Positions 46,201 to 55,849 of a DNA stretch of 60,000 nt are shown piece after piece (positions within the stretch are counted from its first letter, which is position 1; every line of letters begins with the position of its first letter). The stretch is from positions 33,684,042-33,744,041 of the forward strand of contig CM060734.1 of assembly GCA_030704615.1 (NCBI GenBank), read 5' to 3'. Below the pieces are notes generated by a model that was given only the letters and a program-made list of their open reading frames with translations, had not been told where the DNA came from and searched no databases. Position numbers and translations under genes: made by a program. The stretch is from Takakia lepidozioides (lineage: Eukaryota; Streptophyta; Takakiopsida; Takakiales; Takakiaceae).

Positions 46201-46900
46201 CTCCTTCCACTTGTCTTACGTAAAGCAAAAATTGGGGTTCGTGTGGCTCCTCTACGACCCACTCCTTTGCTGACAACAGGTTTATTTGCCCTCCCACTAG
46301 GTTGGGCGTTTCCGACACCCGTAACACTTTGCCACCATTCCCACACGGTAGCGTGACTATTCTCTTGTGGCCATCTATGACCGCTCCGGATTTGCTCAAA
46401 AAGGTCATCTCCAAAATGAGATCCACTCCATCGATCTCGCAAATGGTGAAGTTCTTACGTCCCTCCCAACTCCCGAGCTGAAGAGGAACATCAAACGCCA
46501 ACCTCAACGCCAATTGTGGTTCTCCTTTGGCAGAACGCACCTCAATAGAGGCCCCCACATCACTTGTCGGGAGCCCCAACTTCCGTGTTGTTGCCGGTGT
46601 CATGAAGGAGTGCGACGGCCCTGTGTCCACCAACAACGACACATTAGTTCCAGAAATTATCCCACTCACGAAAATTAACTGACTCCATTTACGCAGGGCG
46701 CCAGTCTCCTGATACAACTCACAAGAGTAGTTGCCTACCTTGCAAGTCTTGGCGACCACCGCTTTCACCAAGCGGCTGATGGAATCTTCGGACAATTCTG
46801 TGGTCACCCAAGTCATGTTCAATCGTCGGGGTTTCGCGCACTTCTTGGCCATGTGCCCGAGCTCCCCGCAATTAAAGCACACTCCATCGAAGGTTGCCTT
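43283..46900 (-). pseudogene. Gypsy chromovirus pol (with Gag zinc knuckle)
   Basis: Minus-strand order: zinc knuckle CFNCGELGHMAKKC at the Gag end (46,880); protease LLVDTGPSHSFM; reverse transcriptase with SRIDLRSGYHQIRV and VIVYIDDILVYLK (the YxDD catalytic box); RNase H (from about 45,490, with HTYASDFAIGGV); integrase zinc domain with HDGPLAGHGGAKRT and CATCQQNRSD; integrase core with SVSMDFMTAMP and NIVSDRDLKFTSKFWR; and a C-terminal chromodomain beginning KYEVEAVLKSRRFK. Frame breaks occur near 45,460, 45,080, 44,940, 44,090 and 43,750, and the end of the chromodomain is garbled. The chromodomain places it with chromoviruses. Sequence is very close to the partial copy at 24.5-25.3 kb. 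Confidence 0.92.
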
Positions 46901-47905
46901 ATGTCCGCCATAAGTTGTTGTACCTGATTTTCCTTTCGGAGCACCGGGTGCTGCCTTGGCGTGTGAAGACCCTCCCTTCGATTTCCATGTGCCATTGTCG
47001 CCGCATGGCCTATCCCACTTCTTTTCCGGTCAGAAGGAATCACCCTCCCGCCGAGTCTTCTTGTGGTTCAGCTCCGTATGGCCTTGTCTTTCGCCCCTAG
47101 GGACATCCGAAAAACATTCAGCCCTTTCAATTACCTCGTTCAAAGTCTTAGGTGGTTTCTCCTCCAACTTCCGCCTAGCCCATGGGGCCAGTCCCGCCAC
47201 AAAGTTGAAGACCATTTCTGGTTCCGCCATATCCGCGACTTCGAGCAATAGCACATTGAAAGCCTGAACATATCCCCGAATGTCAGCCGTTTGCTTCAAT
47301 TTCCTCATCTTGTCCCGGGCGAGCCAGGACGCGTTGAGGGGCACAAACTATCTTTTCATAAGTTCCTTGAACCCACTCCAGCTCAAGGTTTCTGGGTTTG
47401 GACCGTAGTCGTGAAGGCGCTTCTGCCACCATTGTTGAGCATTGCCCCTCAAATAGGTGGGAGCCACTTCCACCCGATCCTCGTCACTCAACTTGGCCGC
47501 CCGGAAGTACTGCTCCAACTCCAAGAGCAAGGTGTTGAGTGCATTCTGATTTCGGACGCCCTCGAAGGTGTCGGGTTCCTTAGGCTTCACCTTAAACTTT
47601 GCCTTAGTGAAAGTGGCATTAACCGCCCTCAACACGTTTTTCAACGACCCGCCAAACTGCGCCAACAACCCTTCTCAAAAGGCTGCTGGCATGGGATGCA
47701 TCTGTTGGTCTGCCGGAGCCTCCGAGAAGTCCTCGGGTTCCAACTCCCCAGATTCCTCCCGTTCTTGAGCGGCCTCGCTTTCGAAAGCATGAATCGCCTC
47801 CTCAAATTGCCGCTTCGGTGACACGTCACCCCACCGGGCTCACCAGGATCATCATCTTTTGGGCCGTTCCGCTTTCGCTTTGGCTTGCCCGACCCCATGA
47901 TGAGG
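46900..47905 (-). pseudogene. Gypsy gag
   Basis: Starts with MGSGKPKRKRNGPKDDD near 47,900. After frame breaks it continues through LLAQFGGSLKNVLRAVNATF, NTLLLELEQYFRAAKL and GNAQQWWQKRLHDYG, the conserved centre of retrotransposon Gag, to MVFNFVAGLAPWARRKLEEK. A stop interrupts at about 47,348. The nucleocapsid zinc knuckle follows in the pol entry. Gag forms the particle that packages element RNA. Confidence 0.85.
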
Positions 47906-47939
47906 CCGATCTCAAGACCGATCGCGTACTGAACTCTAA

Positions 47940-47951
47940 GCTCTGATACCA
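47940..47951 (-). other. Primer-binding site (initiator tRNA-Met)
   Basis: On the minus strand TGGTATCAGAGC, two bases after the LTR end (...CGTGACA CT). It is complementary to the 3' end of plant initiator methionine tRNA, the usual primer for gypsy reverse transcription. Confidence 0.9.
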
Positions 47952-47953
47952 AG

Positions 47954-48667
47954 TGTCACGCACCTCACTTCAGTAAGCTCCCCTTCAAGTCATAGTTACG
48001 CGTTTTGATGCGCGCGCCTAACTCCCTAACTGGCCGCCGGGCCAACTCAACTCACCGGGACATAACGGTCCCCCTTTGCTCCTCCAAAAGACCCTCCACC
48101 AATTTGGGCCTAGTGGAAATTCCCTTTGGTAGATGGCAGTCCGGAATAGCTCCCCACTCCTTGGTCGCTTTCCGGCTCGCTCGCTCACTTACTAGTTTTT
48201 GGTCACCAACGGGCTTGCACCGTTCTCGGGGTTACTACTCCCTATATATACTTCTGTGACTGTCCGCAGGGGTTTCTCAAACAACACCGTCTTTTTATGG
48301 CGAACCACCACGAAGACCCTCGACTCCTGGTGATGAGTCGCGGTGAGTCTTGGCCCACCCACCACGGCCCCATTGGACCGTGATGAGTCCCAAGACTCCC
48401 CACGACTCCCACCACAAGGTCTCCGCCCCATGGTGAGTCCTATGCCACCCCCACTAAGACCCACTAAGCTACCACCACCCCTCGTGGACCCACCCCCACC
48501 GCAACCCGGTGTGCGGGGCTCCACCTAGTGAGCGCCTTTGCCTCCTTGAGTGCCTTGGGCACTCAAGGGTGCTTCGGCCCCTGTACCTATTGTTGCCACT
48601 GCCCCCACCACAGGGGCAGCCCCTCTTGTGTCTCAACCCCCTGCCCTCAAGGCAAAAGGCCGCGACA
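47954..48667 (-). repeat. Gypsy 5' LTR, truncated
   Basis: Matches 41,710-42,435 closely and breaks after GGCCGCGACA at 48,667, where the sequence becomes strongly AT-rich. The missing half is not found on the far side of the AT-rich block. Confidence 0.9.
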
Positions 48668-49620
48668 ATTTGTAATTCTTTGTATGTTTGAATGGGCATT
48701 CGATAATGAAGATATAAGTGGATGATATGGTACTATGTTCTTATGATCTATACCTTCATATTCCCATCTTTGTGTTGTCTGGTTTATTGTTGGGATTGTA
48801 TTTAAAAAAGGTTCATAAGGAAATCCATATTTACAGGTTATAGATCTTTTTAACAACCATAACGGTTACATTTATGAATTTGTTTTCTTTGAATTATTGA
48901 TGTAATTTGTAATCCAAAGAATCTGAAGTTGTCGATGTTATTTTGGGTAAATAAGCTACAATTTCATTTATAATTCTATCTACATCTCCAGAATCTATCC
49001 ACAAAATAATATGAGCATGAAGGGAACCTCGGTGTTGAACTTCATATTGAATAATATAATGTAAAACTCTACCTAATATATGATTTTTATTTAAAATAAA
49101 GTACTTCATAAACATTTGAATTCGGGTATGGAAATGATGAGCAAATTCTATTGCATCTGACCAATTAAAATTAAAATCAATTTTTTTAGCAATTTCTTCA
49201 ATATCATCTATTTCTTTCCACCGTGTTTCAGATATTTTATCAGCAGTTAGTGTCAAAAACAAAATTTGGCATTCCATATTTTTCAACCATTGCAAGTAAA
49301 TCTCTTAAGAAAAAAATTTATGATATTGAGCAGATCCAGGAATAGATGATATAATTTTATATTTAATAATATGTTTCATAACTGTATCATCAGTTGCATT
49401 TGGATTTTTTTTCTTATATAACTTTATTTATTTTTTCTAAATGAATATCTTTTACTTGTTTTGCTATTAAATGACATTGTCGTATTTGATACATGAGAAG
49501 AACATAAGGTTTATATAAAGTGAATGGTGAAAATAAAGTGTTACATCTCATTTTTAAGTATCCATTTAAACCATCCTTAAAATTTGTATAGTGTCCTTTT
49601 CCATGTGGAAATAGAAAGTC
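48668..49620 (-). pseudogene. Helitron Rep (HUH) protein fragment
   Basis: Minus-strand blocks in changing frames match the Helitron_like_N region. From about 49,590: LFSPFTLYKPYVLLMYQIRQ; then ISSIPGSAQYHKFF; LRDLLAMVEKYGMPN; FLTLTADKISETRW; and VQHRGSLHAHIILWIDSGD, which carries the H-x-H metal-binding pair of HUH nucleases. After that come IQRKQIHKCNRYGC, CKYGFPYEPFL, RWEYEGIDHKNIVPYHPL and NAHSNIQRIT at about 48,680. The catalytic Tyr pair and the helicase are absent, so the protein stops at the LTR junction. Lesions include a stop at about 49,305 and frame changes near 49,260 and 48,890. Base composition is far more AT-rich than the surroundings. Confidence 0.85.
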
Positions 49621-49654
49621 GTAAGAGGGGGGGAAATAGAAATATGTAAATTAC

Positions 49655-49870
49655 TATAAATAGTCACCCTTAGGACTCTTTAGGGCACCCCTAAGGAGTC
49701 CTAAGAGTGGAAAAATGAAAACATATAAATTATTATCTATAATTGCCCTTAGGACTCTTTAGGACAGGCCTAAGGAGTCCTAAGAGGTAGAAAATAAAAA
49801 TATGTAAATTGTTATTTATAATTGCCCTTAAGACTCCTTAGGGCGGCCCTAAGGAGTCCTAAGGGAAATT
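49655..49870. repeat. Three ~40 bp hairpins, 83 bp period
   Basis: Three tandem copies of CCCTTAGGACTCTTTAGGGC ... CCTAAGGAGTCCTAAG, each a strong inverted repeat, separated by AT-rich spacers similar to AAAATATGTAAATTATTATC. The third copy is almost perfectly self-complementary (GCCCTTAAGACTCCTTAGGG / CCCTAAGGAGTCCTAAGGG). Confidence 0.9.
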
Positions 49871-50116
49871 AAAAAAATCAACTACTACAATAAATGTATC
49901 AACTTTGGTCATTACATTTATGAATCACATGCACTATTTATTGTTATATACCGACAAAATTTGTAGGTTGTCACCATTTATTACAATTAAAACAAAACTT
50001 TGTCCTCGATAAACATTCATACGCTATTTGCTAAAATTTTGTTCTCGATAAATATTCATACATTTGTGATGCATGGGCATATATCTTTAAATAAACTTTC
50101 AGATTGTGGTCCTAAG
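49871..50116. other. AT-rich noncoding
   Basis: Continues the AT-rich composition of the Helitron block. It includes a local repeat of the phrase GATAAA(C/T)ATTCATAC (50,009 and 50,047). It ends at the right arm of the long inverted repeat. Confidence 0.5.
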
Positions 50117-50916
50117 AAAAGCCTCTCATTTTACAATAATAGGGTCATGAACGCAAGCGTGCGAGAAGGACGGTGGGCCCATCGTCCGGACGAGGGGCGC
50201 CCCAAACCCGCGCCCAACCGCCCGCCGCTGCCCGCGGTCGCCCACGCCCGCCGTGGCTGCCCCTCCCGGGGTCCGTCCATCGGCCGCTCCGCTGCGGCGG
50301 GTCCGCTGGGGCTCGTCCGCTCCCGCCTGTCCGCCTGTCCGCATGTCCGCCTGGCCGCAAGATCTGGGCCATCCAGGACGAATCCCATCGCAGCCCTCCA
50401 ATTTAAGGCCTTATCTCGCCATTGCAATCAAAATGTCGCTCTTTGTTATACAAAATTGCGGTGCGTGCGGGCGGTAGTTGTTGCCTGGCACAGTGTTCGT
50501 GTCTTTGTGTTTTCGTGACATTTTGTCATGATGTGGAAGGGCAGGAGAGGAGTCGGAGCCCTACAGCCACCATCGTGCATATGCTTCCACTATTTTCGTC
50601 ATTTTTTTGTTGTTGGCGGGGCCGTTTTTACGATTGCATTGGACATATAATGCGTTTTGCCCACTTGGTTTGGCCTCTGTCCGGTCATCGCAAAATGGCC
50701 AATGTGTTGTTAGGGTTTAGTCCAATGGGCGGACCGATTACAAGCCTGCCTAAAGACGACCTTAGTTTATATTTGGGATATGGTGTCGTTCAATTTTATA
50801 ATTATTCATATTGAGGTAGCCGCATCTGTCCGTCAGATCACCTCCTCAGTCTGGAATGGTAACCATGGGCAAGATGATAGCGAAAATCGCCGAAGCATAT
50901 GCACATGAGGGCGTGT
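50117..50916 (-). repeat. Long inverted repeat, right arm
   Basis: Inverse partner of 40,850-41,661. Inner edge: GCCTCTCATTTTACAATAAT at 50,119. A GC-rich block at 50,160-50,360 contains several GTCCGC(C/T)(T/G)G units that are the inverse of the GCGGACTGGC repeats of the left arm. GTGCATATGCTTCCACTATT lies near 50,575. The outer edge falls near GAGGGCGTGTAAAA at 50,907. It is noncoding. Confidence 0.8.
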
Positions 50917-51028
50917 AAAACATTGTAGACTCCATATCCAGCCATGAACTGTTATGTGTATCTTGGGCAGAGTTATCGTCAGTCTGACAATTGTGTCTGC
51001 TGGGCTGTGTTAGCCTGAGACTCCTGAA

Positions 51029-51480
51029 CTATCTCACATCTGCAGTATGGGTCTCCCTGTAAAAAAGTCGGGTTTGACAGCCAATACTTGTCGGCCTGGA
51101 TATCCATATGTTTGTTGCTTCGTTAGTCTTGCTTCGTTGGTGTGGCGTTTGCATCTTCTGCTGCTCAATGTGATAACGTACCAGAAAACAAGCAGCGTAG
51201 TATAACCCGCAGCCCATGACAATACTTGCTACCTCTTTGGTCTTGGTATAAATGAATCCATGTACAACTTGGAAGGCAATTAATTCCTTCAACATGGTAC
51301 TTGCCTCATGCCAGTACTGTGCAAAGTGATGATCCTCAATTGGTCGATTGTTCGGAAGAACTTTGGTCCTAGTTGCCACTGGCAGCCAAATGCGCATGAT
51401 TTGATAGTAATGTGCCAACGACTGCGGAGGACTAAATTCCTTCCAAGCCAAATCCAACACAATGGGAATTTGGTTGAAGG
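51029..51480 (-). CDS. Unknown open frame, antisense to Tat element
   Basis: About 150 codons with protein-like composition on the minus strand: IPIVLDLAWKEFSPPQSL, HYYQIMRIWLPVATRTKVL, HFAQYWHEASTMLKELIAF, and a hydrophobic GCGLYYAACFLVRYHI stretch. No family recognised. The frame upstream of 51,480 is low-complexity Ser/Leu (the antisense of an acidic gag tail) and is unlikely to be part of it. Antisense ORFs near the gag side are known in some Tat-lineage elements, so this may be an element-borne ORF. It could instead be an unrelated truncated gene. Confidence 0.35.
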
Positions 51481-52685
51481 GGGCAGATACCATAAGGGAA
51501 ATGCAGAAGAGTACTGATATTCCTGTGGCAGATTCCTCTGATTCTGATGGAGAAGAAGAAGTGAGTGAGGATGAAAGGAAGAAAAAAGATGCAGACAGGC
51601 AAAGTAATGAAGAGACCTTGGCTGAAGTAATATGCCAGACCAAAGCAGAGATTACCATTGGACAGCTATTGGCTGTGGCACCTTATTGTAGGCACAGGCT
51701 GTATCAAGCAATCAATGGAATTGCCCAGGAGACATGAAACACAGACCTGAACAGCAAGGTGACCAGTTATAATGTGAAGCCGGAAGGGCGAGAAACAGTC
51801 ATGGACTTTGATGATTCTATGCCAGTAATCCAATTGAGAATTGGAAGCACAGAACTAACTGATGTACTGATAGATGGAGGTTCTGGAGTAAATATCATGA
51901 CAGACCAATTAAGAAAGAAGCTTGGTCTAAGTAACATGAAACCAGCCCCATTTACAGTAACAATGGCAGATCAAAGAAGTGTACATCCATTGGGATTAAC
52001 AAGAGGAGTTAAGATACAGATACAGAAGATGATCTTTATGATCACAGTAACTGTATTGAAGATGGATGAAGTCATGGAGGCTTACTTCTTATTATTGGGA
52101 CGTCCGTGGCTGAAACAGGCCAGGGTATTCCATGACTGGAATTCTCAGTTACTAACCGTGCATAATGGGATACACGAGATACAAATTACCACAAAGAAAT
52201 CTAGTAGATTACCTGCTACGAGAAGACCTCGAGGAGTCAGAGAGTATGACTGGAGAGGAGGACTGGATGAGGAGCAGGAAGCTACCCTATTTGCTGCACA
52301 CCCAGAGTGGGAGCAGGTTGCAGAGATGCGGCTGGAAGGCCTAATTTGTTTAAGGGGTATCTGCTGTGGTGTAATGTCAACAACACCGATTGAAGAGGAA
52401 ACCAGCAGTTACCCATCACATTTCTATGAAGAAAAAGAAGGAGAAATGGAAATCCTAGAGGAACCAGCTACTGTGAGTTTACAGGATGAAGTGGTGACTG
52501 GTTGGACAATCACAGCTGATGAGCAAGTGAGGGAAGTGAATGTGGGAACTAAAGAGGAACCGAGGATGGTGAAGGTAGGAGCTGATTTGGAGCCAGAATT
52601 CTTTGAAGAAGCTAAGAGTTTGTTCATCAAATACAGAGATGTATTTGCTTGGAGCTATGAGGATTCAAAAAGGGATACCACCTGA
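51462..52685 (+). pseudogene. Tat-like gag tail and protease
   Basis: The first segment (to 51,737) ends EITIGQLLAVAPYCRHRLYQ and a stop. It has an acidic Ser/Asp/Glu run (SSDSDGEEEVSEDE). The second (51,759-52,685) has MPVIQLRIGSTELTDVLIDG then GSGVNIMTDQL, the retroviral-type aspartic protease site (here D-G-G-S-G), and LLLGRPWLKQARVFHDW. Its end, FIKYRDVFAWSYED, leads into the RT linker. An extra A in the run at 52,665-52,669 shifts the frame before KGIPPEICQHKIELEPGSVP. Confidence 0.85.
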
Positions 52686-55255
52686 AATCTGTCAGCATAA
52701 GATTGAACTGGAACCGGGGTCAGTACCAATCAAGCAGGCAAGGTACAGAATGAATCCCAACTACGCACAAAAGTTTGGAGAAGAGATCAAGAAGTTGGCT
52801 GAGGCTAAGTTTACATACCCAATAGAGTATACAACTTGGTTGTCACCCATTATTAGTTCCCAAGAAGAATGGTAAACTAAGAGTTTGTGTGAACTACAAG
52901 AAGCTGAATGCTTGTACGAAGAAAGATGATTTCCCTTTGCCATTCACAGAAGCAATATTAGACACTGTGGTAGGCCATGAAATGTACTCATTCATGGATG
53001 GCTTCAGTGGTTATAATCAAGTGCAAGTGGCAGAAGAAGACCAAGGAAAAACAGCTTTCATCACAGACTGGGGTGCTTATGCATACAAAGTCATGCCCTT
53101 TGGACTTTGTAATGCACCAGCGACCTTTCAGAGAGTGATAAGTGAATCTTTTCATGAGTATCTGGATGATTTCATGCAGGTATTCTTGGATGATCTCAGT
53201 GTGTACAGCTCTAAGAATGAGCACTTACATAAATTGGAGTTATGTCTGGCCAGATGCAGGATGAGAGGTCTGGGCCTGAATCCAGAGAAGTGTACTTTCT
53301 GTGTGAACTCAGGGGTGTTTCTGGGACACATTGTGTGTAAGAGGGGACTTCTTGTGGATCCCAGGAAAACAGAGGCCATTAAAGCCTCTCCACCACCAGT
53401 GAATGTTAAGAGTCTAAGGAGATTCCTCGGACAAACCAGCTATTACAGAAGATTTGTCAGACGGTATGCACAGATAGCAGCACCATTGAGCAAACTTCTG
53501 AAGAAAGATGCAGTGTTTGCATGGACACCTGAATGTCAACAGGCTTTTGAGGAACTTACATTGTCAGTAACAACTACACCTGTGTTGATTAGTCCTCACT
53601 GGCAGGAAATATTTCATGTTCACTGTGATGCTTCTGGAGAAGCACTAGGAGGAGTGTTAGCCCAAAATGTAACAGGAAGGATAGATTCACCTGTGTACTA
53701 TGCTAGCCGATTGATGAACAATGCCGAAAGAAATTATAGCACAACGGAAAGAGAAGCATTGGCAATGATCTATGCAGTGAAGAAATTCAGGCATTACCTG
53801 TTGGGCAAGAAGTTTATGTTCTATGTGGATCATCAGGCTCTAATATACCTGGTAAACAAACCTTTGATAAGCGGAAGAATAGCAAGATGGTTAATAATCT
53901 TGCACGAGATTGAGTTTGAGGTTGTTTACAAGCCTGGGAGACTGCATCTTGTGGCGGATCACTTGTCAAGGTTATCAGCAGGAGAACCAGCCACGGGAGT
54001 AGATGATCAATTACCAGATGCGAGTCTATTTACAGTGGAGGTGCGGGGAAGTGCAGATGACTGGTTAGATTGGCAGTGGCCAATCAGATACTACCTTGCT
54101 CATGGTCAGTGCCCACCAAGTTATGGAAAGGAGCAGAGAAAGAGAATTGCTATCAAGGCTCTACCTTACACTATGGTAGGGAGCAGAATGTATAAGCTAG
54201 GACCAGATGGAGTGCTGAAGCGATGCTTATACCACCATGAAGTTAATAAAGTTTTTGAGGAAGTTCATAAAGGAGTGGCAGGAGGTCATTTTGGAGAAGA
54301 GACTACCAGCAGGAAAATACTACATGCAGGTTACTGGTGGCCTACTTTGTTCAAAGATGTACACAAGTATTGTCAGAGTTCTGATGAATGTCAGAGGCTG
54401 GGACCTTTGCAGAGATCTGGGAAAATGTCTTTGCATCCTACAATGCCTACGGAACCATTTCAGAAATGGGGACTAGACTTTGTTGGACCAATTAACCCAC
54501 CAGCCAAGAATACACAGAACAGGTACATAATTACAACCATTGATTATACTACGAAGTGGGTGGAAGCTAAAGCTTTGAGGGACAACACAGCCAAGTCCAC
54601 ATCAAGGTTTCTGTATGAGAACATACTTACACGATTTGGCTGTCCCTTGGAATTTATCAGTGATCAGGGAAGTCACTTCATTAATGAGACCATTGAATTG
54701 TTGACTAAAGAGTTCATGATTGTGCATAGGAAGAGTACAACATATTACCCATAGGGTAATGGGCAGGCAGAGGCTACCAACAAAATACTATGTACTATCT
54801 TGGCTAAGATAGTCAATGCAAACAGAACGGATTGGGATACAAAGCTACTGACAGCTTTGTGGTCATACATGACTTCATATAAAGTCACCACTAAGTATAC
54901 ACCATTCCAATTAGTTTATGGTATGGAAGCCTTACTTCTAGTGGAATTCCTGTTACCTACCATGAGAACGGAATGGGGAAAGAGAATGGAATTGCAAGAT
55001 TCCATTAAAGTCAGGAAACATGAATTATACCATGTGGAAGAAGTACGTGCTGATGCAGCTGATAATATGACCATAATTCAGATGAAGAGGAAGGAACAGT
55101 TTGATGAGGGCAAGTTCAAGATTTTTAAGACGGGAGATTTGGTTCTATGGTTGCAGAAGAAAGGAAAGATTAAAGCTTCTAAGCTTAAATCACCATGGAA
55201 AGGACCTTATGTTATACAAAAGTTGTATGATAATAACACCGCCATGTTATAAACC
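52670..55255 (+). pseudogene. Tat-like RT-RNase H-integrase
   Basis: RT begins with PEICQHKIELEPGSVPIKQ, has a frame change near 52,855, then GKLRVCVNYKKLNACTKKDD, MDGFSGYNQVQVAEED and VMPFGLCNAPATFQRV. The catalytic box is MQVFLDDLSVYS (FLDD instead of the usual YxDD). RNase H: FHVHCDASGEALGGVLAQ and STTEREALAMIYAVKKFRHY. Integrase: zinc domain GVAGGHFGEET plus YCQSSDECQRLG; core KWGLDFVGPINPP and FISDQGSHFINE. A TAG replaces the Gln codon of the YYPQGNGQAE motif at 54,752-54,754, and the frame continues GNGQAEATNKILCTILAKIV. The C-terminal KGPYVIQKLYDNN ends at a stop near 55,252. The core is otherwise well preserved over more than 600 codons. Confidence 0.92.
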
Positions 55256-55439
55256 ATTAACAAAGAAATGCTGGGAAGAGTCAATGCCAATAAGTTGAAG
55301 GGGTACAGTGGTATCCATGACAAACCATTGCAGCATAATTTGCGTGTTGAAACGCAAGAGCAGTCACGGGCTGCGCCAGTGTTACCAACGGAGTATGGAG
55401 CACTTGTCGCTAGGCCGAGCATATATGACCAGGGCGGGC

Positions 55440-55835
55440 ATAACAAGCGTGACACAGCCTATCACAGCCCATCACGACGAGACACAGCCTATCACAGCCC
55501 ATCAAGGCGAAACACAGCCTATCACAACCCATCACGACGTGACACAGCCTATCACAGCCCATCAAGGCGCGACACAGCCTATCACAGCCCATCACGACGT
55601 GACACAGCCTATCACAGCCCATCACGGCGCGACACGGCATATCACAGCCCAGCACGGCGCAACACAGCCTATCACAACCTACCACAGCGTGTCACAGCCT
55701 ATCACAGCTTACCACAGTGCATCACGACCTACCACAGCGTGTCACAGCCTATCACAGCTTACCACAGTACATCACAGCCTATCACAGCGTACCACAGTAT
55801 GACACAGTCTGTCACAGCTCAACACAGCCTACTAG
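55440..55835. repeat. 30 bp minisatellite in Tat element
   Basis: About 13 copies of a 30 bp unit, GACACAGCCTATCACAGCCC then ATCACGACGT. It degenerates after 55,690 to shorter CACAGC(C/G)TATCACAGC units. Because 30 is a multiple of three, all three plus-strand frames and the minus frames stay open, which produces spurious repeat proteins such as DTAYHSPSRR. Tandem repeats between integrase and the 3' LTR are a known habit of Tat/Ogre elements. Confidence 0.95.
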
Positions 55836-55849
55836 GGTTACACAATCCA

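Larger units (their letters stand above)
41710..48667 (-). mobile_element. Gypsy chromovirus, degenerate
   Basis: Complete in layout on the minus strand: 5' LTR on the right (47,954-48,667, truncated), primer-binding site, gag, pol and 3' LTR on the left (41,710-43,111). The LTR copies are similar by eye, with small indels such as 12 bp missing near 48,050, suggesting a moderately recent insertion. The right LTR is cut by AT-rich Helitron sequence, so the far end and target-site duplication cannot be checked. Several frame changes and stops make it non-autonomous. Confidence 0.9.
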
